Source: an uncultured Clostridia bacterium (GTDB lineage Bacteria > Bacillota > Clostridia > Christensenellales > UBA1242). Taken from it: a stretch of DNA of 64,000 nt. The notes under the pieces were generated by a model. That model searched no databases, had not been told where the DNA came from, and saw only the letters and a program-made list of their open reading frames with translations. The stretch covers positions 1 through 64,000 of the forward strand of contig CAKVHA010000005.1 of assembly GCA_934747775.1 (NCBI GenBank), given 5' to 3'. Both the position numbers and the translations under genes were made by a program. Of the stretch, positions 7,251 through 15,900 are shown piece after piece. Every line of letters begins with the position of its first letter. The stretch's first letter is position 1.

Positions 7251-7277
7251 AAATCAACCAAAAGGTTGATTTTTTGT
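7251..7277. terminator. Bidirectional terminator between convergent hydrolase genes
   Basis: AAATCAACC, AAAA, GGTTGATTT with an A run before and a T run after, serving both strands. Confidence 0.9.
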
Positions 7278-7302
7278 TGTTAAATTGAATTTTAAAACAT
7301 TA

Positions 7303-8184
7303 TTATTTCTTGTCTAAAAACTGCAAAACATCGTTGAAAATTTCTTCTTTATTAAGCTCGTTGTGAAGTTCGTGACGGCAATCTTTATACAATTTTAGTT
7401 TTGCATTTATCCCGTTTTTAACATAAACTTTTTCAAGTTTTGTTACGCCTTTGCCGTTTCTGCCAAGTGGGTCTTTGTCACCGGAGATTATTAAAATTTG
7501 AGTGTCTGGTGCAATGTTTTTAACATTTTTGTTAAGTTTTCTAAGGTTTTTAAATAGGTTTTTGTAAAAGCTTATTGGAAAAGACACGCCGCACAATGGG
7601 TCAGCATTGTATTTTTCTAAAACTTCCATATCCCTAGATAGCCAGTTTTTATCGTCAAATTGTTTTTCATAGCCGCCAAATGATATTTTTTCTATGATTT
7701 TGCCAGAGTGATGTTTGCCAAATAATGATATAAAGGAAGCAACAAATTTGCCTAGCCCAAACACTGCATCACCACCATTGGCAGTGCCCGACAAAACAAC
7801 TTTTTTAGGCAAATGACAAAGTTGAATATATTTTTGTGTTACAAGGCTTCCAAAAGAATGACCATACACAATTAAAGGATATTTGTAGTTTTGCGTAATG
7901 TATTTTGATACTTCAATTGCGTCGTTAACACACTCCATATAAATGTCACCGTCGCTTTTGCCAGCCATATTGTTTTTAACAGCTTCTTCACCGTGACCGC
8001 GTTGGTTATAAGTAAAAACAATGTAGCCGTGTTCGTTAAAAAACTTTGCAAAATACTCATAACGCATACAATGTTCTTGCATTCCGTGAATTAATTGAAT
8101 GCAACCTTTTGGGTTTTCAACGCTATCGTACACATTAAGTTTAATAGGGTGGTTATTGTATCCCATAATTTCTTTAACTTTCAT
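7303..8184 (-). CDS. Monoacylglycerol-lipase/lysophospholipase-like alpha/beta hydrolase
   Basis: A 293-residue Hydrolase_4 (serine aminopeptidase S33-like) protein. Signatures are QLIHGMQEH for the oxyanion region, YNQRGHGE, the nucleophile elbow YGHSFGSL, the acid in ISGDKDPLG and the histidine in CRHELHNE. This combination is typical of PldB/monoacylglycerol lipase. The start is one base after the glpK stop, with an AGAGAGG site inside glpK, so the two are cotranscribed. That linkage suggests it frees glycerol, or a glycerol-containing product, for GlpK. The substrate is inferred from context. Confidence 0.85.
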   Translation of the reverse strand: MKVKEIMGYNNHPIKLNVYDSVENPKGCIQLIHGMQEHCMRYEYFAKFFNEHGYIVFTYNQRGHGEEAVKNNMAGKSDGDIYMECVNDAIEVSKYITQNYKYPLIVYGHSFGSLVTQKYIQLCHLPKKVVLSGTANGGDAVFGLGKFVASFISLFGKHHSGKIIEKISFGGYEKQFDDKNWLSRDMEVLEKYNADPLCGVSFPISFYKNLFKNLRKLNKNVKNIAPDTQILIISGDKDPLGRNGKGVTKLEKVYVKNGINAKLKLYKDCRHELHNELNKEEIFNDVLQFLDKK

Positions 8185-8185
8185 A

Positions 8186-9634
8186 CTAAATACCTCTCTC
8201 GCTAAGTTTTACGGCTTTTTTCCATTTTAAATAGTTTTGTTTTGCTTCTTTTTCGTTAATCTCAGGAGTAAACTCTTTTTCTATTTTATACATATTTTTA
8301 ATGTCTGTAAGGGTAAATGTTTTTGTTGCAAGCCCTGCCATATATATTGCACCTAGGGCAGTGGCTTCACAGCTTAAACCTAGCATAACATTTTTGCGTG
8401 TAATATCCGCTAAATATTGTGTTAAAAACTTGTTTTTTGTTCCGCCGCCGTCCACTTTAAGGTCGTGGATTTTAATGTTTTTAATCTCATCCAAAATTGC
8501 TTTTGTGTTGTACGCCATACTTTCTAAAATAGAGCGAGCAATGTGTGCTTTTGTGCAGCCATATGTTAACCCAACAATTGTGGTTTTTGCGTCACTGTTC
8601 CAGTATGGAGCGCCCAGCCCCGTAAACGCTGGCACAAAGTATACGCCGTCATTTCCGTTAAGCGATAGGGCAAGTTTGTCTAGTTCGTCGTAGCTTTCGT
8701 ACAACTTTAAGTCGTTTTTAAGCCATTCAATTGCACTGCACGCTGCGTACACGCTTCCTTCAATTGCGTAATATGTTTTTTTGCCAATTGTAAAGCCAAC
8801 AGTGGAAAGTAGGCGGCTAGATTTTACTATTTTGCTGCCGGTATTAACAAGTGTAAAACTGCCAGTGCCATATGTTGTTTTACTTGTTCCTTCAGCAATA
8901 CAGCCTTGTCCAAATAGGCTAGACTGCTGGTCGCCAATCATAGCACAAAGTGGAATGTCATAAAAATCCTTACATTTTCCTACAATGTGGTCGCAGCTTA
9001 CAATTTGTGGTAATGTTGATTTTGGAATTTTAAATAGTTTTAACAAAACATCGTCCCATTGCAAAGTGTTTATATTAAATAACATTGTTCTGCTTGCATT
9101 TGTGGTGTCGGTTACAAACTCGCCAGTAAGTAAGTAGGCAAGATAGGTGTTAATGTTTCCAAAACAAAGTTTGTCGTCTTTAGCGAGTTTTTTTGCTAGC
9201 GGAACGTTGTCTAAAATCCATTCCATTTTGCTGGCGCTAAAGTAGGCGTCGGGTATTAGCCCTGTGCGGTGTTTAATTATTCGTTTTGCGTTTACTCCAA
9301 GCCTTTCTATTCGGCGGCTTGTACGCCTGCATTGCCACACAATGGCGTTGTATACTGGCTCACCAGTTTCTTTGTTCCACGCAACAACAGTTTCGCGTTG
9401 GTTGGTTATGCCTATGCCAATAACATCTTTAGGATTAACTCCTTCCATAACTTCTTTTAAACTTTCAAACTGAGCTTGGGCTATTTCACTAGGATTTTGT
9501 TCAACCCAACCAGGCTTAGGAAAATACTGCGGAAATTTTTTGTTTGCAGTTTTCACAATTTTGCTAGTTTTTATGTCAAACAAAACAGTTCTGGCACTTG
9601 TTGTGCCTTCGTCTAGACCTATTATATATCTCAT
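8186..9634 (-). CDS. glpK: Glycerol kinase
   Basis: Phosphorylates glycerol to sn-glycerol 3-phosphate with ATP. FGGY family, 482 residues, close to the usual ~500. Diagnostic segments are the N-terminal IIGLDEGTTSART, WVEQNPSEI, GITNQRETVVAWN, WQCRRTS, GDQQSSLFGQGC, TYGTGSF and the C-terminal VDGGGTKNKFLTQYLAD. The ATG at 9634 lies behind AAGGAG; six codons further upstream is another ATG without a site. It stands divergent from the glycerol-3-phosphate oxidoreductase operon, giving a compact glycerol catabolic locus. No glycerol facilitator gene is in the window. Confidence 0.97.
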   Translation of the reverse strand: MRYIIGLDEGTTSARTVLFDIKTSKIVKTANKKFPQYFPKPGWVEQNPSEIAQAQFESLKEVMEGVNPKDVIGIGITNQRETVVAWNKETGEPVYNAIVWQCRRTSRRIERLGVNAKRIIKHRTGLIPDAYFSASKMEWILDNVPLAKKLAKDDKLCFGNINTYLAYLLTGEFVTDTTNASRTMLFNINTLQWDDVLLKLFKIPKSTLPQIVSCDHIVGKCKDFYDIPLCAMIGDQQSSLFGQGCIAEGTSKTTYGTGSFTLVNTGSKIVKSSRLLSTVGFTIGKKTYYAIEGSVYAACSAIEWLKNDLKLYESYDELDKLALSLNGNDGVYFVPAFTGLGAPYWNSDAKTTIVGLTYGCTKAHIARSILESMAYNTKAILDEIKNIKIHDLKVDGGGTKNKFLTQYLADITRKNVMLGLSCEATALGAIYMAGLATKTFTLTDIKNMYKIEKEFTPEINEKEAKQNYLKWKKAVKLSERGI

Positions 9635-9763
9635 AACTTTTCTCCTTAACAATATAATATCACATAATGCGGTTTTTAAAAAACGATTTTTAATGTTAAA
9701 CTAACCCAACTAAAACAAATTGAGTGTTTGTTGTGTAAAATTTTGTACTATCACTTTTTATAT

Positions 9764-9792
9764 TTGACTAAAATTAAAATAACTTTTATAAT
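9764..9792 (+). promoter_or_regulatory. Promoter of the glycerol-3-phosphate oxidoreductase operon
   Basis: TTGACT at 9764-9769, 17-bp spacer, TATAAT at 9787-9792. A 14-15 bp sequence (ATTAAAATAACTTT) occurs twice at a 19-bp step across the -10 region (9773-9786; 9791-9804), a possible regulator site or a small duplication. Confidence 0.7.
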
Positions 9793-9815
9793 TAAAATAA
9801 CTTTAAGGAGAATGT

Positions 9816-11237
9816 ATGGAAAAAATATTTGATGTTGCTGTGTTTGGCGGCGGAGTAATTGGTGCAAGCGTGTTTAATGCGCTAGTAAAAAGCGGCTATA
9901 GTGCGGTGCTAATTGAAAAAGGGCTAGATGTTTCGGTGGGCACAAGCAAAGCAAACTCGGCAATTGTTCACGCTGGGTTTGATGCAAAACCAGGCACACT
10001 AAAAGCAAAATTTAATGTGGAAGGCAATAAAATGTTTCCTGAAATTTGTGCGCGACTTGGCGTTCCGCTAAAAAACATTGGCGCGTATGTGGTGGGAAAC
10101 AACGAGCAAGCGGTTTTGGATTTAATAAACCGCGGCAAACAAAACGGCGTGACCAACCTAAAATATTTAGATAAAACTGCACTAAAAACACAAATTTCTA
10201 ATATTTCCGACGAAGTAACTTGTGGGCTTTTTGCTCCGTCGTCGTGTATTTGCAATCCGTATTTGCTAACAATCACATTGGCGGAAGAAGGGGTTGTTAA
10301 TGGTGGCAAGGTGGAACTAAATTTCCACACACGCGCAATTGCTAAGCAAAATGGCGTTTTTGCAATAACAGGCGAAAAGCGTATTTTTACAAAACAAATT
10401 GTTAATGCGTGCGGTGCTGGTTACAACGATATTGCAAAACTTTTGGGTGCCGAGCAGTATCCGCTAACATTTAAACGCGGCGAGTACTTTGTGCTAGATC
10501 ATAGTGAAAAAGACATAGTAAAAAGTACAATTTTTCCATTGCCAGACGCACATAGTAAGGGTATTTTAATTACACCTACTGTGGACGGAAATATTTTAGT
10601 TGGTCCAACATCATATGAAAGCGACTCTAGCACGATAACAACCGATATGGGCTTAAATGAAATCCGCGAGAAATGCAAAAAACTAATATCTAATGTGGAT
10701 TTAAGTAGGTGTATTAGAAACTTTGCCGGAACACGTACAATTGTTGGTGATGATTTTGTGGTGGAAAAAAGCAAGGTTGTAAGCGGAGTTGTAAACCTGG
10801 CTGGCATTTGCTCACCGGGTTTAAGTTCTGCGCCTGCAATTGCAAAATATGTGGTGGAGTTGTTGGGACTAAATTATAATCCTAATGTAAAAACCGAAAA
10901 AATAAAACCATATTTGGTGCTAAGCGCGCTATCCGATAAAGAAAAAACAAAATATATAAAACAAAATCCTAGCTATGGAAAAATTGTGTGCAAGTGTGAA
11001 AATGTAAGCGAAGGCGAAATTGTGGACGCAATTAATAGACCAATTCGCCCAATAACCACTGACGCTATAAAGCGCCGCGTGCGACCAGGAATGGGCAGAT
11101 GTCAAGGCGGATTTTGTTTGGACAAGGTTATTGGTATATTATCACGCGAAAACAAAATGGACTTTAATAGCATTAAAAAAGACGGCGAAAACAGCACTTG
11201 GGTGGCAGACAATGTTAAAGGGGGTTTTGATAAATGA
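9816..11237 (+). CDS. FAD-dependent glycerol-3-phosphate dehydrogenase-like protein with BFD-type Fe-S domain
   Basis: A 473-residue protein. Residues ~5-35 form a Rossmann dinucleotide fold (VAVFGGGVIGASVF), followed by a DAO-type FAD oxidoreductase domain with TSKANSAIVHAGFDAKPGTLKAK. The last ~100 residues carry CKCENVSEGE and RPGMGRCQGGFC, the four cysteines of a BFD-like [2Fe-2S] domain. This layout is that of the GlpA-related subunit in Clostridia, which oxidises glycerol 3-phosphate to dihydroxyacetone phosphate. It overlaps the next gene by 4 bp (ATGA). The redox partner is inferred from the neighbours. Confidence 0.88.
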   Translation: MEKIFDVAVFGGGVIGASVFNALVKSGYSAVLIEKGLDVSVGTSKANSAIVHAGFDAKPGTLKAKFNVEGNKMFPEICARLGVPLKNIGAYVVGNNEQAVLDLINRGKQNGVTNLKYLDKTALKTQISNISDEVTCGLFAPSSCICNPYLLTITLAEEGVVNGGKVELNFHTRAIAKQNGVFAITGEKRIFTKQIVNACGAGYNDIAKLLGAEQYPLTFKRGEYFVLDHSEKDIVKSTIFPLPDAHSKGILITPTVDGNILVGPTSYESDSSTITTDMGLNEIREKCKKLISNVDLSRCIRNFAGTRTIVGDDFVVEKSKVVSGVVNLAGICSPGLSSAPAIAKYVVELLGLNYNPNVKTEKIKPYLVLSALSDKEKTKYIKQNPSYGKIVCKCENVSEGEIVDAINRPIRPITTDAIKRRVRPGMGRCQGGFCLDKVIGILSRENKMDFNSIKKDGENSTWVADNVKGGFDK

Positions 11238-12454
11238 AAACTGATGTTTTAATTATTGGCGGCGGACCCGCGGGAATGGCTGCGGCATTAAGTTGTGCCC
11301 AAAACGGAACAAAATGTGTGATAGTAGAGCGAAATTCGTTTTTGGGCGGAATACTAAGACAATGTATTCACAACGGCTTTGGCTTGCATTATTTTAAAGA
11401 AGAACTAACTGGACCAGAATATGCAAATAGGTTTATAACCCAAATTGAAAAAAACAAAAAAATTAAGGTGTTATTAAATACTTTTGTAACCGAAGTAAAC
11501 GGAAAAATTGTAACCATTACAAATGAAAGCGGTGTGCAAAAAATAGAAGCAAAAGCAATTGTTTTGGCAATGGGTTGTAGAGAAAGAGTGCCAGCAAACA
11601 TAGGGTTGGTTGGTTCGCGTCCGTCGGGCGTGCTTACTGCTGGTTGTGCTCAAAAACTTGTTAATATTTACGGCAAATTACCGGGGAAAAATATTGTTAT
11701 TTTGGGTAGTGGTGACATAGGGCTTATTATGGCACGCCGCCTTACACTTGAAGGTGCGTCGGTTAAAGCTGTGTTGGAAATAAATTCCACACCAAGTGGA
11801 CTTAGGCGAAACATTACACAGTGCCTAGACGATTTTAACATTCCATTGCTATTAAAAACAACAATATTTGAAGTGGTTGGAAACGACAAAATTGAAGGGG
11901 TGTACTATGGTCAAGTGGACGAAAAATATAATAAAATTCAGTCCACAAAAAAGTTTTTGCCTTGTGATTGTTTAATACTTTCTGTTGGCTTAACTCCAGA
12001 GCGAGATTTGGTGGAAAACTTACCATTTAACCGCGCAACAAAAAGCACATTTGTAGATGATTTGTTGCAAACAAACAACGAAGGTGTGTTTGCGTGCGGA
12101 AACTTTTTACACGTTCACGACCTTGTGGATAATGTTACTGCCGAAGCAATTGCGGCAGGCAAAAGTGCAAGTGATTATGTTAAAAATGGCTGCCAAAAAG
12201 TAAAAACTCATACCGTGACAGCTGGAAATTTGGTGGGGTATGTTTTGCCTAATTTTATTCGTGCCGAACAAGGTGTGGTTACATTAAAATTTAGGCTAAA
12301 AAGCAAAGTTGTTAGGTCAAACATTGTGTTAAAATGCGGAAACAATGTTGTTGCTAAAAAGTTTATTTTAGCTGGTTTGCCAGGTGAAATGCTAACAATG
12401 GAAGTGGACAAAACACTTATAAAGGGTGATGTTGTTTTGGAGGTGGAACAATGA
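11234..12454 (+). CDS. FAD/NAD(P)-dependent oxidoreductase (GlpB-like partner)
   Basis: A 406-residue pyridine nucleotide-disulphide oxidoreductase-like flavoprotein. It has an N-terminal FAD-binding GGGPAGMAAALS motif, a GCRERVPANIG segment, a second nucleotide-binding loop ILGSGDIGLIMARRL near residues 155-170 for NAD(P)H, and the C-terminal FAD motif GVFACGNFLHVHDLVDNV. It has no CxxC redox disulphide of the thioredoxin reductase type. Four-base overlaps with both neighbours indicate one translation-coupled operon. It probably moves electrons from glycerol 3-phosphate oxidation to or from NAD(P); that is inference. Confidence 0.87.
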   Translation: MKTDVLIIGGGPAGMAAALSCAQNGTKCVIVERNSFLGGILRQCIHNGFGLHYFKEELTGPEYANRFITQIEKNKKIKVLLNTFVTEVNGKIVTITNESGVQKIEAKAIVLAMGCRERVPANIGLVGSRPSGVLTAGCAQKLVNIYGKLPGKNIVILGSGDIGLIMARRLTLEGASVKAVLEINSTPSGLRRNITQCLDDFNIPLLLKTTIFEVVGNDKIEGVYYGQVDEKYNKIQSTKKFLPCDCLILSVGLTPERDLVENLPFNRATKSTFVDDLLQTNNEGVFACGNFLHVHDLVDNVTAEAIAAGKSASDYVKNGCQKVKTHTVTAGNLVGYVLPNFIRAEQGVVTLKFRLKSKVVRSNIVLKCGNNVVAKKFILAGLPGEMLTMEVDKTLIKGDVVLEVEQ

Positions 12455-12792
12455 AACTTACTTGTATAATGTGCCCAATGGGTTGCGAAATTGAAATCGC
12501 TAAAAAGGGAGACGGCTATTCGGTTAGTGGCAACAATTGCAAACGTGGCGAAACTTATGCAATTCAAGAAATGACCGAACCAAAACGCGTGGTTACTGCC
12601 ATTTTAAAAACGCGCGATAGTGGTGTGTTGTCCGTAAAAACTAGCGTGCCCGTTCCTAAAAAAATGGTGATGATGGTTATGGACGAAATAAACAAACTAA
12701 AGGTAAAATCGGCAGCACTAGGCGATGTTGTTATAAAAAATGTGCTTAATGCTGGTGCTGATATTGTGGTTACTAGCAACAAGGTTGAATAG
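12451..12792 (+). CDS. DUF1667 protein
   Basis: A 113-residue protein starting MKLTCIMCPMGCEIEI, with two further cysteine positions (NNCKRGETYA). CxxCPxGC followed by CKRGxxYA is the DUF1667 signature. Members almost always sit as third gene behind GlpA/GlpB-like oxidoreductases, as here (4-bp overlap). The cysteines resemble Fe-S or metal ligands seen at the start of molybdopterin oxidoreductases, so it may be a small electron-transfer subunit. Its biochemical role is not established. Confidence 0.88.
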   Translation: MKLTCIMCPMGCEIEIAKKGDGYSVSGNNCKRGETYAIQEMTEPKRVVTAILKTRDSGVLSVKTSVPVPKKMVMMVMDEINKLKVKSAALGDVVIKNVLNAGADIVVTSNKVE

Positions 12793-12878
12793 TACTATGC
12801 AAACAACTAAATACTGGCTTAATATAGCCGAATATTATATGTTTAACTATACTTAAACTTATTAAAATAAAAACATAA

Positions 12879-12917
12879 GCGTATATTACAAGTTGTTGTA
12901 ATATGCACTTTTTTTTT
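12879..12917 (+). terminator. Terminator of the glycerol-3-phosphate operon
   Basis: GTATATTACAA, loop GTTG, TTGTAATATGC, then a run of nine T. Imperfect at the base of the stem. Confidence 0.7.
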
Positions 12918-12981
12918 GTAAAAATATTTGTTTAAATTATAATATTATATGATATAATAAAATATACTTTTAGGAGCGGAT

Positions 12982-15900
12982 ATGAAAAAGAAACTTTTAA
13001 TTTTAACCTTAATAATGTTTGGCGCATTTGCGTTTTTTGCGACACCTAAAAACTATGTAGGCGTTAGTGCTAGTGAAAGTAAAAATACTAGTGTTTTGGA
13101 AAATAATAGCCAACTTTTAAGTGTTGACTATCTTGATTTTTATTCCGTTCCAACTGCTCAGTTTTCTTTTTCTGGCAATGGTGGAGCGGTTTTGGGCAAT
13201 GAGTTAAGTAAAGCTTTTGACCGCAATTTTATCACCAGTTTTAAGTCTGCAATTGATAATAATGTTACGTATACTAACCCAGACACTGGCGAGCAGATTC
13301 CTAATTTTAAAAACTACATAGAAGTTGATTTTAATAATTCTGTGACTATTAATAGGCTAATATATGGCTCCGAAAACGGAACGACAAGAGGTTTTGCCAC
13401 CGAGCTAAATTTGTACTTCGACAATGGTAATGGTTTTGAGCTAATTAATTCATATATAACAACAGAAACCACGCAGTTTGTTGTTTTCGATTTTGGAAAA
13501 ACCATAACAACCACAAGGTTTAAATTTGAATTTGTTAAGGTTTCAACAAAACATAAATATGTTGCAACAGCACGTGAAATAATATTTTTACAGCCCGAGT
13601 GTGATGAGTATAATGTTTATAAAAATATGTTCTTGGATTACACTCAAACAACTTTAAATGAGAGCATTAACACTTTTGATAAACTATGCGAGTTTGAAGA
13701 AAAACTTAAGCAGAACATAAACTTTAGTGTTATCTCAACTAAAATTGAACGAGCAAAAATGCTTGCTGTAAACAAAATTGTTTTAAATAAGCGTCGCGAG
13801 TTTTCCACCGATGCGGCAGCAGAAAATAAAATTGCACAAAGTGGAAATATTGCCACATATTGCCGTAGCACATTGCAGCTAAATGCTTTTGGAACAAATA
13901 GACAAGTGCTTGGCATTTTAGCCAATGCTGGCGAAACAATTAATGTGTTTGTGGACGGAAAAACCACCGACCCATTGCCAAAAATCAGGTTTTCGCAACA
14001 TATGGGTAGCTGGCGTAGTTGGCTTGGTGGCGAGTTGCAATTAAAACTCGGCAAAAATACTTTTACAGCTCCTAATTTTAAATATTCCGATTATACAATT
14101 GATGTTCCGCTTGGTGGTGCTATATATATCGTTAATCCGTATACAAGTGCGGAGCAAAGCAGCCAAGTTAAGGTGTATATAGAAGGCGGCACGTTTTACC
14201 CAGTTTTGACCAAAAATACGAACGAAAATATTTACAAAAACGAGCTTAAGGAATATGCAAAAAAGGTTGCCATAGATCCGCAAAATGTTGTTGATTTAAC
14301 CGAGATTGTGACCGATCACGCAATTGTGACAGTTATGGCAACAAAAGCAGACGAGCTTTACGAAAACAACAGTCCAGCAAAGGCGGTTGATAATTGGAAT
14401 AAATATATGGACGCGCTTTTGGAGTTTGGCGGAATTCCACAAGATCCGTCTGATCCGCTTTTTGATAAGCGAAATTTAAGCGTTAATTTTAATGTTAGGC
14501 TGGTTCAACCTTGGCCGGGTGCTGGTGCATTTGCCCACACCGAACACGTTGGTGTGTATGAATCGTGGCAAAAAGCGCTAATCTTAGGCTCTGGGTTTGG
14601 TTGGGGATTATCACACGAAATTGGACATATGATGGATAATCCAAACCGCACCATTGGTGAAAGCACTAACAATATGTACGCAAAATATAACGAAACCGCA
14701 TTAGAACAACTTAATGCACGCGGTGATTTTAGCAAAACAACAAACGCGTTGACTAGCGACCTTACATTTGACACTGAAGATTATTTTGGTAAAAATAGGT
14801 TAAACTTTTTGGTTTGGTGGTACATAGAGAGCTGGCACAAAGGATATTGGGCGGGGCTAGAAAATTGTTATCGCGGCTTGTATCCTGCACTTAAAAACTT
14901 TTTATCAACCGATAGCGGTTTGGCAGAGAAAATAAGTTCACTTACAAAAACCGAAAAACAAGTGATATATTCGTCAATCGTTACAGGTGTTGATATGTCG
15001 TATTATTTTGACCGCTGGGGATATAGGGTGTCTAGCGAAGAAAGCGACAAGGTGTTTAAAACCGCTACTGTGAGCGATAGTTTTAACGCGGTTATGTCTA
15101 AGGCTGTGAGCAGTGGTTTTGTGAATAACACGTTTAAGCCAAAACTATGGTATCAAACAAATATGGCGTATCACAACACAAACATAGCACCCGAATACGG
15201 CAATGAAACGGCTGTTAGTATCGCTTCGGTTTCAAAAACAAGTAGCGGATATAATATTTTTATAAACCACACCGAAAACGTAAATCATTTGGGTTATGAG
15301 ATTTTAGAGGGCGACGAAACAAATGGATATAAAGTTGTTGGCTTTACATATGGCAGTGCCTTTTTAGATACAACCGAATATGCAAGCGGCTACACGCCAA
15401 GTTACAAAATTATTGCGGTTGATAATACTTTTAACACTAGCAGTGTAAGCTCCGCAAAACAACCAAGCGAAAACACATTGGCAGTGTGCAAAATTGGCGA
15501 AACAAACTATACATCGCTTCAACAAGCACTAAATGCGGTTAGCGATAATGATACAATAGAATTACTAAAGTCTTTTGAAACGACCAACATTAATATGTCT
15601 AAATCCGTAAACATAAAAGTTGCTGATAGTGTTGCTGCTGATATTGTGCTTAGTAAAATTGAAGCTGGCAATTTTATAACAATTGCACAAGGTGTTACAG
15701 TTTCAATTATGGGTGACGAAACAAGAAAAATTGTTTTAAATGGCGATGGTTTTTCACAAAGTGGAGCGTTGCTATTTGTTGGCGGAAAAGTTGAAATTAG
15801 TTATGTAAATTTTACAAACAGCGTATCCGCTGGTGACGGTGCAGGCGTAGTTATGGGCGCAAATGTTAGTGGCTCGGTGTTTAACAACTGCGAGTTTACT

